This document shows, piece after piece, positions 30,574 through 39,229 of a stretch of 64,000 nt of DNA (position 1 is the first letter of the stretch; every line of letters starts with the position of its first letter). The DNA lies in NCBI RefSeq assembly GCF_014201585.1, contig NZ_JACHES010000003.1, forward strand, positions 186,001 to 250,000, read 5' to 3'. A program made the position numbers and the translations under genes. Below the pieces are notes generated by a model. That model searched no databases, was not told where the DNA came from, and saw nothing but the letters and a program-made list of their open reading frames with translations. Source of the DNA: Anoxybacillus tengchongensis (GTDB taxonomy: Bacteria > Bacillota > Bacilli > Bacillales > Anoxybacillaceae).

Positions 30574-31245
30574 ATGACAAAAAAACGACAAGATGCTTGG
30601 ACTGAAGAAGAAGATTTATTGTTAGCTGAAACGGTGCTGCGCCACGTGCGCGAAGGAAGCACGCAATTAAACGCATTTGAAGAAGTGGGCGATAAATTGA
30701 ATCGCACATCTGCCGCATGCGGATTTCGCTGGAATGCGGTCGTTCGCCAACAATACGAAGAATCGTTACAAATGGCGAAAAAGTTCCGTAAACAACGGCA
30801 ACGCGCACTCGGAAATAAACATGCATTGCGAAAACGGCCGCTTTATACACCTCCTGTACCTTCGCTTGAAGAATTAGGGATGGAACCGTTAGAAGTGCAA
30901 ACAAATGAATATGAACATGTTGAGACAAGTCATTTAACGCTTGACCATGTCATTGCTTTTTTACATTCTTTAAAGCAATCGTACATCGGGCAAGAAACAG
31001 CGCTAGTGGAAAATAAGCAACTAAAGCTGGAGCTCGAACAATTACAACAACAATATAAACAACTAGAACAACAATTTACAAAACTACAAAAAGAAAATGA
31101 AGAATTGCGCGAAGATTACGGAACGATGGCGCGAATCATTAATCGGGCAAGACAAATCGAAATTTCAGAAGATGAGTTTAGGGCACCTATTTTCAAAATG
31201 GATCGCAACGGAAATTTAGAGAAAATCGAAAAAATTGCTGAGTAA
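30574..31245 (+). CDS. rsfA: Prespore-specific regulator RsfA
   Basis: Forespore transcription factor that modulates the sigma-F regulon. The 223-residue protein has an N-terminal Myb/SANT-like DNA-binding domain (about residues 7-55, [22 protein letters not shown] then [12 protein letters not shown]) and a C-terminal coiled coil (about 135-190, Gln/Leu/Glu-rich). ATG 30574 follows GAAAGGGG. Its promoter reads as sigma-F, matching the known control of B. subtilis rsfA (ywfN), which is also next to ywfO. Confidence 0.92.
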   Translation: MTKKRQDAWTEEEDLLLAETVLRHVREGSTQLNAFEEVGDKLNRTSAACGFRWNAVVRQQYEESLQMAKKFRKQRQRALGNKHALRKRPLYTPPVPSLEELGMEPLEVQTNEYEHVETSHLTLDHVIAFLHSLKQSYIGQETALVENKQLKLELEQLQQQYKQLEQQFTKLQKENEELREDYGTMARIINRARQIEISEDEFRAPIFKMDRNGNLEKIEKIAE

Positions 31246-31273
31246 AAAAGCTGTCTGGTGTGACAGCTTTTTT
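31244..31273. terminator. Bidirectional terminator between rsfA and lipL
   Basis: 12-bp stem AAAAAAGCTGTC / GACAGCTTTTTT with a 6-base loop between convergent genes. Confidence 0.9.
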
Positions 31274-32096
31274 ATTTCGGCAACATCGTTTCATTTCGGT
31301 CGATCATACGCTGAAAGTACATATAGTATCGCTCCCATTCTGCTTGAGTAAGCGATGATGGCTCAAGCGTACTTCCAAACGATTGGAGAGCTTCGTATAG
31401 TCGGATGATAAGCGTTGAAACGGTCATTTGTTTGCCGAGCAATTCACTTAACGATGCCATCGTATGCGGAACGATTGTCGGATACGTAAACTTCGTCTGT
31501 TCTCCCGCAAGAGATCGCTCATAAAACTCGCGAATCGATTGCGCCCTTTCAGCGCCGCTTCCGTTTGCACATATATACACTTGCACAGCGACGCCGCCTC
31601 GAATACGCCGCTGTGAAATGCCTGCAAACTTTTTTCCGTCAATGCTTAAATCAAAACTTCCTGGACAATACGAACCGACGACTTCTCCTGTTTGTACATG
31701 TGCTTCTGGCAACATACGTGCAATGAGTGTCGCCATCGCTTCATATCCTCGATCAATATCAATTCCTTTTTTTGTATCCGGAAAAATAAGTGAAACGTTT
31801 AAAACCCCTTCATCTAATACGACCGCCAATCCGCCAGAATTGCGAACGATCGTATGCCAACCTTGTTCATGTAAGTAGGCGAGTCCTTTTTCAATGTACG
31901 GCAGTTTCGTATCTTGAATGCCGAGCACAACGGTCTGATGATGCACCCATAATCGAACAATCGGTTGTGACTGACCGTTACCTACGGATTCGCAAAGCGC
32001 ATCATCAAACGCAAATGACTGTTTCGCATCAAACGATGGACCGAGACTCGAATGATCGATAATTCGCCACGTTTGTTGTCGCAACAATTCACTCAT
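31272..32096 (-). CDS. lipL: Octanoyl-[GcvH]:protein N-octanoyltransferase LipL
   Basis: Moves octanoyl groups from GcvH to the E2 subunits of 2-oxoacid dehydrogenases during lipoate synthesis. The 274-residue BPL/LplA-fold protein has [20 protein letters not shown] (acyl-binding loop) and the catalytic cysteine C144 in [10 protein letters not shown], which separates LipL from LplA ligases, plus [13 protein letters not shown] 32096 overlaps the pta stop codon by one base, so the two are coupled. Same order as B. subtilis ywfL-pta. Confidence 0.92.
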   Translation of the reverse strand: MSELLRQQTWRIIDHSSLGPSFDAKQSFAFDDALCESVGNGQSQPIVRLWVHHQTVVLGIQDTKLPYIEKGLAYLHEQGWHTIVRNSGGLAVVLDEGVLNVSLIFPDTKKGIDIDRGYEAMATLIARMLPEAHVQTGEVVGSYCPGSFDLSIDGKKFAGISQRRIRGGVAVQVYICANGSGAERAQSIREFYERSLAGEQTKFTYPTIVPHTMASLSELLGKQMTVSTLIIRLYEALQSFGSTLEPSSLTQAEWERYYMYFQRMIDRNETMLPK

Positions 32097-33079
32097 TATT
32101 CCATCGCCGCAAGCGCCTGCGCTGCTGTGATAAGTGATAATTTGTATACATCTTCGGCGTTACATCCGCGCGACAAGTCGTTTACCGGTTGATTTAATCC
32201 TTGTAAAATTGGGCCGACTGCTTCAAAATTGCCGAGACGTTGGGCGATTTTATACCCGATATTTCCTGCTTCTAAGCTTGGGAAAATAAAAACATTCGCA
32301 TCGCCTTGGATGACAGAGTTTGGCGCTTTCTTTTTCGCCACAGACGGAACAAATGCAGCATCAAATTGAAACTCGCCATCAAGCGTTAACTCTGGTGCCA
32401 TTTCTTTTGCGATGCGCACCGCTTCGATCACTTTTTCCGTTTCCGGTGATTTCGCCGACCCTTTCGTTGAGAAGCTAAGCATCGCTACGCGCGGATCAAT
32501 ATCAAACATTTTCGCTGTTTGGGCACTTTCGACTGCGATTTCTGCTAAATCTTGGCTATCTGGAGCGATGTTAATGGCACAATCGGCAAATACATATTTT
32601 TCATCGCCACGCACCATAATGAACACGCCCGACGTTTTGCGAATGCCTGGTTTTGTTTTAATGATTTGTAACGCAGGGCGAACCGTATCCGCTGTTGAAT
32701 GTGCGGCACCGCTCACAAGCCCGTGCGCTTTTCCCATATACACAAGCATCGTACCGAAGTAATTTTCATCAAGCAAAATGTTGCGCGCATCTTCTTCCGT
32801 CACTTTTCCTTTACGACGTTCAATAAACGCAGCAACCATCTCATCCATTTCTTCATACGTATGTGGGTTGATGATCTCTACTTTCTCAAGCGTCAAACCG
32901 AGCTCTTTTGCTTTTTGGACGACAGCTTCTTGATCGCCAATCACAATCGGATGCAATACATTTTCTGCCGCTAGACGTCCGACAGCTGTTAAAATACGTT
33001 CATCGAGTCCTTCTGGAAATACGATTGTTACATTTTTTCCTGCCACCTTTTGTTTTAAGGCTGCAAATAAGTCACTCAC
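32096..33079 (-). CDS. pta: Phosphate acetyltransferase
   Basis: Interconverts acetyl-CoA and acetyl phosphate, the first step of acetate overflow. The 327-residue single-domain enzyme (no N-terminal DRTGG region) has FPEGLDERI near the start, [16 protein letters not shown]-type substrate loop ([12 protein letters not shown]) and the C-terminal [25 protein letters not shown] segment, of which GPILQGL is diagnostic. Start is GTG 33079 with AAGGAGGAAC upstream. With pflB and adhE elsewhere in the window it completes a mixed-acid route. Forms an operon with lipL. Confidence 0.96.
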   Translation of the reverse strand: MSDLFAALKQKVAGKNVTIVFPEGLDERILTAVGRLAAENVLHPIVIGDQEAVVQKAKELGLTLEKVEIINPHTYEEMDEMVAAFIERRKGKVTEEDARNILLDENYFGTMLVYMGKAHGLVSGAAHSTADTVRPALQIIKTKPGIRKTSGVFIMVRGDEKYVFADCAINIAPDSQDLAEIAVESAQTAKMFDIDPRVAMLSFSTKGSAKSPETEKVIEAVRIAKEMAPELTLDGEFQFDAAFVPSVAKKKAPNSVIQGDANVFIFPSLEAGNIGYKIAQRLGNFEAVGPILQGLNQPVNDLSRGCNAEDVYKLSLITAAQALAAME

Positions 33080-33208
33080 GAAATGTTCCTCCTTAGTTTA
33101 AAAAAATTCGTCTATCTATTAGAATACTCTTATTGAGACGAAAAGCAATGAATTACGCCGTAAACGAAAATAGTCTTTTTTTTATAACAATTCTGTTTTT
33201 TATACCGA

Positions 33209-33236
33209 GTGATATATCGCCTAAAAAGTGATATAT
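33209..33236 (+). repeat. Direct repeat AGTGATATAT ahead of the DedA gene
   Basis: The 10-mer AGTGATATAT occurs at 33209-33218 and 33227-33236, start-to-start distance 18 bases, between pta and the DedA-family gene. It lies where the latter's promoter should be. A regulator site is possible; no factor is recognised. Confidence 0.45.
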
Positions 33237-33275
33237 TTGTTAAGAAGCATGTACAAAACAAAGGAGCGTTATGAT

Positions 33276-33839
33276 ATGTCACAATGGATTCATCATCTTG
33301 AACAGTGGTTGCTTGAATTTGGTGTTATTGGTCTCGTCATCGTTTCATTTACAGAATCCTCGTTTTTCCCGATTCCACCTGATGTATTATTAATTCCGTT
33401 AAGCATCGCCCAGCCAGAGAAAGCATTATGGTTTTCCTTTTTAACGACGGTCGCTTCTGTGCTCGGTGCATTACTTGGGTGGTATATTGGAAAAAGGTTC
33501 GGCAGACCAATTTTACGTTATTTTATCTCGGATGAGAAAATGGATAAAGTCGAGCAATATTTTCAACAATATGGAGCGATGGCCATCGTCATCGCAGGAT
33601 TCACACCGATTCCATATAAAGTCTTTACGATTTTCTCTGGCATTTCTAACATCAAAATTCGTACGTTGCTTTTTTGGTCGTTTATCGGTCGTGGAGCACG
33701 CTTTTTTATAGAAGGGCTCATTATTTTCATCCTAGGTGCGCAGGCGAAAACATTTATTGAACAGCATTTTACAACGATCACGATCGTCGGCGGAATCATC
33801 ATTGTCATTGCTTTTCTTATTTACAAACGATTAAAATAG
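33276..33839 (+). CDS. DedA/VTT-domain membrane protein
   Basis: A 187-residue integral membrane protein of the DedA (SNARE-associated, VTT) superfamily with about five membrane helices. Motifs: FTESSFFPIPPDVLLIPL (about 24-41), GALLGWYIGKRFGRPI, and the AGFTPIPYKVFTIFSGI segment with the conserved Pro/Gly and the later GRGARFF arginine. The YqaA subgroup fits best. These proteins are implicated in lipid carrier recycling and membrane homeostasis. ATG 33276 follows AAAGGAG by nine bases; the longer frame is not supported. Confidence 0.85.
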   Translation: MSQWIHHLEQWLLEFGVIGLVIVSFTESSFFPIPPDVLLIPLSIAQPEKALWFSFLTTVASVLGALLGWYIGKRFGRPILRYFISDEKMDKVEQYFQQYGAMAIVIAGFTPIPYKVFTIFSGISNIKIRTLLFWSFIGRGARFFIEGLIIFILGAQAKTFIEQHFTTITIVGGIIIVIAFLIYKRLK

Positions 33840-33844
33840 TGTGT

Positions 33845-33872
33845 TTGGCACAAACAAAACACATATGATAAA
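33845..33872 (+). promoter_or_regulatory. Candidate hemQ promoter
   Basis: TTGGCA (33845-33850), 16-base spacer, GATAAA (33867-33872), in the 67 bases between the DedA gene and hemQ. Confidence 0.5.
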
Positions 33873-33906
33873 ATTTCAATAGTACATAACAAAAGGAGTG
33901 TTGAAT

Positions 33907-34653
33907 ATGAGTGAAGCGGCACAAACGTTAGACGGTTGGTATTGTCTGCATGATTTCCGCACGGTAGATTGGGCGGCTTGGAAAACGCTCACAAACGAAG
34001 AGCGCCAAGAAGCGATACAAGAGTTTTTCACGTTAGTCGAAAAATGGGAAAGCACAGAAGCTGCCAAAGAAGGTAGTCATGCGATTTACACAATTATGGG
34101 ACAAAAAGCAGACATCATGTTTATGCTTTTACGTCCAACGATGGAAGAGCTTCATGAAATTGAAACAGCGATCAATAAAACAAAGCTCGCTGAATATCTC
34201 GTGCCAGCCTATTCGTACGTCTCCGTTGTTGAGCTAAGCAATTACTTGCCGGCTGAGGCTGGCGATCCGTATGAAAATCCAGAAGTGCGTCGCCGTTTAT
34301 ATCCGATCTTACCGAAAACAAATCACGTTTGCTTTTATCCGATGGACAAGCGACGCCAAGGAAACGACAACTGGTACATGCTTCCGATGGAAGAACGCCG
34401 CAACTTGATGCGCGCACACGGCATGACAGGAAGAAAGTATGCTGGAAAAGTCATTCAAATCATTACAGGTTCGGTCGGATTTGACGATTACGAGTGGGGC
34501 GTCACGCTATTTTCAAACGATGTCCTTCAATTCAAGAAACTCGTATATGAAATGCGTTTTGATGAAGTGAGCGCACGATTTGGTGAATTCGGCTCTTTCT
34601 TTGTCGGCAACATTTTACCGAAAGAAAAAATGGAACAGTTTTTACATGTATAG
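33907..34653 (+). CDS. hemQ: Coproheme decarboxylase HemQ (chlorite-dismutase family)
   Basis: Last enzyme of the Gram-positive coproporphyrin-dependent heme pathway: peroxide-dependent decarboxylation of coproheme to heme b. The 248-residue protein has WYCLHDFR at the start, the catalytic tyrosine Y144 (FYPMDKRR) and the proximal heme ligand H171 ([14 protein letters not shown]). ATG 33907 follows AAAAGGAGTG. It lies between a DedA gene and cwlJ; B. subtilis ywfI is also close to pta. Length matches characterised Geobacillus HemQ. Confidence 0.96.
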   Translation: MSEAAQTLDGWYCLHDFRTVDWAAWKTLTNEERQEAIQEFFTLVEKWESTEAAKEGSHAIYTIMGQKADIMFMLLRPTMEELHEIETAINKTKLAEYLVPAYSYVSVVELSNYLPAEAGDPYENPEVRRRLYPILPKTNHVCFYPMDKRRQGNDNWYMLPMEERRNLMRAHGMTGRKYAGKVIQIITGSVGFDDYEWGVTLFSNDVLQFKKLVYEMRFDEVSARFGEFGSFFVGNILPKEKMEQFLHV

Positions 34654-34671
34654 GCCTCCGATTTGGAGGTC
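34653..34671 (+). terminator. hemQ terminator
   Basis: 7-bp stem GGCCTCC / GGAGGTC (one G-U pair), 5-base loop, followed by seven T residues. Confidence 0.88.
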
Positions 34672-34715
34672 TTTTTTTATGATGTGTTTCATACATATAA
34701 CAATGACGACTTTCC

Positions 34716-34744
34716 TCACATTTTTTTATTTTTCATCATAGGCT
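34716..34744 (+). promoter_or_regulatory. Candidate sigma-E promoter of cwlJ-gerQ
   Basis: TCACATT (34716-34722; six of seven to KMATATT), 14 bases, CATAGGCT (34737-34744; six of eight to CATACAMT). The B. subtilis cwlJ-gerQ operon is known to be sigma-E-dependent. Confidence 0.5.
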
Positions 34745-34775
34745 AATAGCGATTTCTATAAAGTGAGGTGAAGGG

Positions 34776-35198
34776 ATGGCTGTTGTTGCCTATACAGAAG
34801 AAGATGTCAAATTACTCGCCCGTCTCATGCGAGCAGAAGCAGAAGGCGATGGTCAGCTCGGCATGTTGATGGTTGGGAACGTTGGAGTGAATCGCGTGCG
34901 TGCAAACTGCCTAGACTTTGACGGTCTTCGTACAATTCGTCAAATGGTATTTCAAAGCCCAGGTGGATTTGAAGCGGTACAAAAAGGATATTTTTATCAA
35001 CGAGCGCGCGACGAAGACATACGCCTTGCCCGCCGCGTCATTCGTGGTGAGCGATTCCACCCTGCAACGAATTCGCTTTGGTTTTTCCGCCCAGACGGTG
35101 CTTGCCCAGCCCAATGGTTTAATCAATGGAATGCCGGACGTTTTAAGTCACATTGCTTTTACGCACCGACTCGCTCAGATTGTCCACGCGTATATTAA
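34776..35198 (+). CDS. cwlJ: Spore cortex-lytic hydrolase CwlJ
   Basis: Germination enzyme that hydrolyses spore cortex peptidoglycan, held in the spore coat and triggered by calcium-dipicolinate. The 140-residue protein is a bare hydrolase_2 (SleB/CwlJ) domain: LLARLMRAEAEGDGQLGM with the catalytic glutamate, VGNVGVNRV, and the C-terminal aromatic-rich SLWFFRPDGACPAQWFN. No signal peptide, as expected for CwlJ made in the mother cell. ATG 34776 follows GTGAGGTGAAGGG. Followed by gerQ, 19 bases later. Confidence 0.95.
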   Translation: MAVVAYTEEDVKLLARLMRAEAEGDGQLGMLMVGNVGVNRVRANCLDFDGLRTIRQMVFQSPGGFEAVQKGYFYQRARDEDIRLARRVIRGERFHPATNSLWFFRPDGACPAQWFNQWNAGRFKSHCFYAPTRSDCPRVY

Positions 35199-35217
35199 TT
35201 TTTAAGGAGGAAGTACA

Positions 35218-35661
35218 ATGAGTGATGAACGTCAACAAATGCCGTATTATTCATATCCATACTACTATCCATACCAAATGCCAACGTACCCGTTTGGTTT
35301 GCCTACGCCAACATTTGCACCACAAACAGGAGCGATGCAAACACCAACAACTGCAAGCCAGCCATTACCTGGCATGCTTCCAATTGAAGAATCGTACATT
35401 GAAAATATTTTGCGCCTAAACAAAGGGAAAATCGCTACGGTTTATATGACATTTGAAAACAATCGTGAATGGAATGCGAAAATTTTCCGCGGTGTCATTG
35501 AAGCGGCTGGTCGTGATCATCTCATTTTAAGCGATCCTCAAACAGGAATGCGCTATTTATTGCCAATGATTTATCTCGACTATGTAACGTTTGATGAAGA
35601 AATTAATTATGAATACCCATTTGCATCAGGGATCGGATTAAGCACATATGCTCCACGTTAA
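35218..35661 (+). CDS. gerQ: Spore coat protein GerQ
   Basis: Inner-coat protein needed to localise CwlJ and a known substrate of the coat transglutaminase. The 147-residue protein has a Tyr/Pro/Gln-rich N-terminal tail (about residues 1-55) and a folded C-terminal domain (IEESYIENILRLNKGKIATVY to RYLLPMIYLDYVTF). Gln and Lys residues in the tail fit cross-linking. ATG 35218 follows AAGGAGGAAG. Operon with cwlJ; terminator directly after. Confidence 0.95.
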   Translation: MSDERQQMPYYSYPYYYPYQMPTYPFGLPTPTFAPQTGAMQTPTTASQPLPGMLPIEESYIENILRLNKGKIATVYMTFENNREWNAKIFRGVIEAAGRDHLILSDPQTGMRYLLPMIYLDYVTFDEEINYEYPFASGIGLSTYAPR

Positions 35662-35689
35662 AAACGAGGCGTTACACGCGCCTCGTTTT
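35661..35689. terminator. Bidirectional terminator between gerQ and ywdK
   Basis: 11-bp stem AAAACGAGGCG / CGCCTCGTTTT with a 7-base loop; it overlaps the ywdK stop codon. Confidence 0.9.
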
Positions 35690-36050
35690 ACATTTGTTTC
35701 ATTGCCACATACGCTAAAAGTAGCCAAGCAATAATAAACGATACGCCCCCAAACGGTGTAATCGCCCCGAGTATTTTTATTTGCGTCAAGCTCAGGACGT
35801 ATAAACTACCTGAAAAGAAAACGATTCCTACAACCATTAACCATCCAGCCGGCGTCACGTTCGGCCATTTTGTCGCAAGTAATGCAACAATAAATAAACC
35901 AATCGTATGGAACATTTGATACTGAACAGCTTTTTGCCACGTATCCATATACCGTTCTGGAATTTTTCCTTCTAACACATGTGCCCCGAACGCACCGAGC
36001 GCAACACATAACGCTGCACTAATTGATGCGATCATTGTAAATATTTTCAT
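35688..36050 (-). CDS. ywdK: DUF423 membrane protein YwdK
   Basis: A 120-residue protein with four predicted membrane helices (about 3-23, 44-62, 69-88, 95-116) of the DUF423/YgdD family, widespread and uncharacterised. The N-terminal GAFGAHVLEGKIPERYMDTWQKAVQYQ-like segment (here AFGAHVL and QYQMFHTIGLF) is the family signature. ATG 36050 follows GGGGGGAACAAT. It lies 11 bases after ywdI and faces gerQ, the B. subtilis order. Confidence 0.88.
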   Translation of the reverse strand: MKIFTMIASISAALCVALGAFGAHVLEGKIPERYMDTWQKAVQYQMFHTIGLFIVALLATKWPNVTPAGWLMVVGIVFFSGSLYVLSLTQIKILGAITPFGGVSFIIAWLLLAYVAMKQM

Positions 36051-36061
36051 ATTGTTCCCCC

Positions 36062-36298
36062 CTAAAAATCAAGTAATGATGGCCCGTTCGCATCAGCATC
36101 GATAGTTAATCGTTCAGTTGTTGTTGGTTGCGGTGTAATGATCGTTTGTGCACTTGGCGATGGTTGATGTAAAATGACGTCGCACAACGCGCGAACGGCA
36201 TATATATGTTCACGCACCGCTTGCGGTGACGACGCATGTTTGGCTTTTGCAATTTCTTCTTCTATCTTTGTTAATACATTTGCTACTGATATATCCAA
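36062..36298 (-). CDS. ywdI: DUF5327 small protein YwdI
   Basis: A 78-residue soluble protein, mainly one helical segment (VLTKIEEEIAKAKHA and REHIYAVRALCDVIL) followed by a Pro/Thr/Gln-rich linker and the tail GPSLLDF. It matches the DUF5327 family of Bacillus; function unknown. I choose TTG 36298 (LDISVANVL) with GGGGAG ten bases upstream; the open frame could begin ten codons earlier, without a ribosome site. Paired with ywdK, likely one transcript. Confidence 0.7.
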   Translation of the reverse strand: MDISVANVLTKIEEEIAKAKHASSPQAVREHIYAVRALCDVILHQPSPSAQTIITPQPTTTERLTIDADANGPSLLDF

Positions 36299-36321
36299 AA
36301 CGTTTTCACTCCCCACTTCTT

Positions 36322-36350
36322 TTTCCACTAAAACAATGTTATCTTATACA
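36322..36350 (+). promoter_or_regulatory. Promoter of the GH13 glucosidase gene
   Basis: TTTCCA (36322-36327), 17 bases, TATACA (36345-36350). Its predicted start near 36357 puts the cre site at about +11. Confidence 0.55.
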
Positions 36351-36366
36351 TAGCAACTTTTCAAAT

Positions 36367-36380
36367 TGAAAACGCTTTAA
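36367..36380 (+). promoter_or_regulatory. CcpA cre site before the glucosidase gene
   Basis: TGAAAACGCTTTAA matches the cre consensus TGWAANCGNTNWCA at 13 of 14 positions. It lies between the promoter and the ribosome site, the usual place for carbon catabolite roadblock repression. Confidence 0.8.
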
Positions 36381-36397
36381 AAAAGGAGTGACAACGA

Positions 36398-38014
36398 ATG
36401 AAACGGACATGGTGGAAAGAAGCGGTTGTATATCAAGTATATTGGCGGAGCTTTTTTGACTCAAACGGCGATGGATATGGCGACTTAGAAGGGCTGATTC
36501 AAAAGCTTGATTACATTCGCGACTTAGGGGTCGATGTCATTTGGCTGAATCCGTGCTATGAGTCGCCAGATAAAGATAACGGATACGACATTTCTGATTA
36601 CTATCGCATCATGGATAAAGCGGGTGATATGGAGACGTTTGACCGCTTGCTTCATGAGGTACATAAACGTGGAATGAAATTAATTATGGATCTTGTCGTA
36701 AACCACACATCTGATCAACATCCTTGGTTTATTGAGTCTCGTTCATCAAAAAACAATCCGAAACGCGATTGGTACATATGGCGCGACAAGCCGAATAACT
36801 GGCGTTCATACTTTACGCCATCAGCGTGGGAATATGATGAACAAACGGGTCAATATTACTTCCATTCTTTTGCGGTAGAACAACCAGATTTAAATTGGGA
36901 AAACGAAGAAGTTCGTGAAGAAATTTATAAAATGATGCGCTTTTGGTTAGATAAAGGCATTGACGGGTTCCGCTTAGATGCGATTGCTTTGCTTGCCAAA
37001 CCTGAAGGATTTCCTGATGCCGAAAATCCATATGACATTCGTTATTTAACGAACAACCCAGGCGTGCATGATTATTTACAAGAAATGCATGAAAAAGTGT
37101 TAAAGCATTATGACATTTTCACTGTGGGGGAAGTCGCTTTCGTGTCACCAGAAGAAGGCTTAAAATATGTCGGGGAAGACCGAAACGAACTACATACCCT
37201 TTTCCATTTTGAAGTGTGCGACGAAATGCCGACGTGGGATCCGATTCGCTTTAAACAAATTCAAAAACGTTGGTATGAAGGACTGTGGGGAAAAGGATGG
37301 AACTCGCAGTTTTTAAACAATCACGACCATACTCGACAAGTAACGCGCTACGGAAACGACAAGCAGTTTCGAGTTGAATCAGCAAAACTGCTCGCTACGC
37401 TCGTGCATACGTTGCCTGGAACGCCGTACATTTATCAAGGGGAAGAAATCGGTATGACGGGTGTCAAATTTGACTCAATCGATGATTATAACGACATTGC
37501 GATGAAAAATAAATATGCCGAGGAAGTCGCCAAAGGTCGCGATCCGAAAGAAGTGCTTGAAAGTTTGCAGCTATTAAGTCGCGATAACTCACGCACACCG
37601 ATGCAATGGGACGATAGTGAACATGCAGGATTTACAACGGGAACACCATGGCTAAAAGTGAATCCGAATTATAAAGAAATTAACGTAAAACAAGCGTTAG
37701 CAGATCCAAACTCGGTGTATTATTACTATAAAAAGCTCATTCAATTACGTAAGCAAAATCCAGTCATGGTGTATGGCACGTTCGACGATATTTCGGAACA
37801 TGATCCATACATTTACGCCTATATGCGCGAACTCGATGGAGTTCGTTGGCTCATCGTCTTAAATCATTGTGATAACGACAACGTATATAAATTGCCAGAA
37901 AAGCTCGCTTCGGCTCGCCGTCACCTTTTGCTTGGTAACTATACAGACGTAAAAGAAGAAGGCTCAACGCTTCATATGCGTCCACATGAGGCAAGAATTT
38001 ACGCACTACAATAG
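36398..38014 (+). CDS. GH13 alpha-glucosidase (oligo-1,6-glucosidase-like)
   Basis: Cytoplasmic glycoside hydrolase of 538 residues, no signal peptide. The four GH13 regions are present: DLVVNH (I), GFRLDAIAL with the nucleophile Asp (II), TVGEV with the acid Glu (III) and FLNNHDHTR (IV); WYIWRDKPNNWRSYF and the C-terminal beta domain follow. The layout is that of MalL/oligo-1,6-glucosidases and trehalose-6-phosphate hydrolases; I cannot separate these by eye, though no treP or PTS gene is adjacent, which favours a glucosidase. ATG 36398 follows AAAGGAGTG. Single gene under CcpA control by its cre site. Confidence 0.9.
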   Translation: MKRTWWKEAVVYQVYWRSFFDSNGDGYGDLEGLIQKLDYIRDLGVDVIWLNPCYESPDKDNGYDISDYYRIMDKAGDMETFDRLLHEVHKRGMKLIMDLVVNHTSDQHPWFIESRSSKNNPKRDWYIWRDKPNNWRSYFTPSAWEYDEQTGQYYFHSFAVEQPDLNWENEEVREEIYKMMRFWLDKGIDGFRLDAIALLAKPEGFPDAENPYDIRYLTNNPGVHDYLQEMHEKVLKHYDIFTVGEVAFVSPEEGLKYVGEDRNELHTLFHFEVCDEMPTWDPIRFKQIQKRWYEGLWGKGWNSQFLNNHDHTRQVTRYGNDKQFRVESAKLLATLVHTLPGTPYIYQGEEIGMTGVKFDSIDDYNDIAMKNKYAEEVAKGRDPKEVLESLQLLSRDNSRTPMQWDDSEHAGFTTGTPWLKVNPNYKEINVKQALADPNSVYYYYKKLIQLRKQNPVMVYGTFDDISEHDPYIYAYMRELDGVRWLIVLNHCDNDNVYKLPEKLASARRHLLLGNYTDVKEEGSTLHMRPHEARIYALQ

Positions 38015-38031
38015 CAGCCATACCGGCTGCT
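38013..38031 (+). terminator. Glucosidase gene terminator
   Basis: 7-bp stem AGCAGCC / GGCTGCT, 5-base loop, followed by TACTTTTTATTT. It begins at the stop codon. Confidence 0.75.
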
Positions 38032-39026
38032 TACTTTTTATTTACCTCCTGTTCAAACGCATCTAATGCTCGTTTCGCACCGAATACAATGATGACATCT
38101 CCAACGCAAAATCGCTCTTCCGGCATCGGGTTTCCAATAATATCATTTTGACGTTGAATGGCAATAATTGTAACGCCAAAGCGCGTGCGCACCGCTTGAT
38201 CACGAACAGATGTCCCGACAAATGAAGAGTGCGATTCAATCGTAATTTCTTCAATCGCATATTGTTCAGCATGGTCGTGGAAAATCGTATCGACATAATC
38301 GACACTCACCGGCTTTAACATCGTCATCGCCATGCGCCGACCGCTCAAAAAAGCAGGGTTTATGACTTTATCCGCACCAGCACGACGCAATTTTTCTTCC
38401 GATTCCGTTCGCTCGGCACGCGCAACAACTTGAATGCTAGGATTCAGTCCTTTTGCAGTTAAAGAGATGAAGACGTTATCTGCATCAGAAGGCAATGCAG
38501 CAACTAATCCCGACGCACGCTCAATGCCTGCGGCAATTAACACGTCATCTGCTGTCGCATCCCCCTCAACATACGGAATGGGATCGCCCATTTCTTCAAG
38601 CCAATCTACATTCCGTTCGATGACAACGACAGATGTCCCATTTTTGATAAGCTCGCGCACAACTTGTTCGCCAACACGTCCAAACCCGCATACAATAATA
38701 TGGTTCGTCATCGCTTCAATTTTCTTTTTCATTTTTCGCCTCCGCACCGTTTTCGAAAATTCCCCTTCCATCATCATCGAAACAACCGCCCCTGTTGCAT
38801 ATGTCACGATACTAATACCGACGGGAATAATGATCAGTGCAAACATCTTCCCATAAAACGTTTGTGGAACTGTATCACCATAGCCGACCGTCAAAATCGT
38901 AACAACCGTCAACCAAAGCGCATCAAAAAACGTTAATTGTTCAGAAAACATAAACCCTACCGTTCCTGCGATAATAGCGACGATCATCGCGACGACGGAA
39001 ACGACGATAGAGCGCGACGAACTCAT
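38031..39026 (-). CDS. Potassium channel with RCK domains (YugO/MthK-like)
   Basis: Two-helix potassium channel of 331 residues. Residues about 5-28 form the first helix, the selectivity filter TVGYGD is in ILTVGYGDTVP (about 46-56), and a second helix follows (ALIIIPVGISIVTYATGAVV). The cytoplasmic part has an RCK-N (TrkA-N) domain with the nucleotide motif VCGFGRVGEQV and an RCK-C domain at the end (about 250-331). Such channels are gated by calcium or nucleotides. ATG 39026 overlaps the stop of the Cys-rich small gene upstream by four bases, so it is coupled to the ung transcript. Confidence 0.92.
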   Translation of the reverse strand: MSSSRSIVVSVVAMIVAIIAGTVGFMFSEQLTFFDALWLTVVTILTVGYGDTVPQTFYGKMFALIIIPVGISIVTYATGAVVSMMMEGEFSKTVRRRKMKKKIEAMTNHIIVCGFGRVGEQVVRELIKNGTSVVVIERNVDWLEEMGDPIPYVEGDATADDVLIAAGIERASGLVAALPSDADNVFISLTAKGLNPSIQVVARAERTESEEKLRRAGADKVINPAFLSGRRMAMTMLKPVSVDYVDTIFHDHAEQYAIEEITIESHSSFVGTSVRDQAVRTRFGVTIIAIQRQNDIIGNPMPEERFCVGDVIIVFGAKRALDAFEQEVNKK

Positions 39027-39229
39027 CCGTTTCTCCCCTTATGTTCTTTTTTTACAAACTTCATGCAAGGTGTACCTGATGATTGTTTAACGACAATAGA
39101 CGGCAACATTGCGCTTTTAAAACCGAATGCACGACAGCCACGCGGCAATTGCGCATCCCATGTGACATAAAAATGTTTGCATTCATAACAATTGACACGC
39201 GTATTAAATGTTTTCGATTTGCCAGTCAA
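39023..39229 (-). CDS. Small Cys-rich protein between ung and the channel gene
   Basis: A 68-residue protein starting at TTG 39229 ([20 protein letters not shown]). The sequence AGGGAGAGAG inside the ung coding region gives a good ribosome site eight bases upstream. It has four cysteines, CYEC at about 14-17, then RGC and a C-terminal TPCMKF, spaced like a small zinc-binding knuckle, and a basic tail. The 5' end lies within the last 26 bases of ung in another frame and the 3' end overlaps the channel start by ATGA. I recognise similar small proteins in Bacillus genomes but no named function. Confidence 0.72.
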   Translation of the reverse strand: MTGKSKTFNTRVNCYECKHFYVTWDAQLPRGCRAFGFKSAMLPSIVVKQSSGTPCMKFVKKEHKGRNG

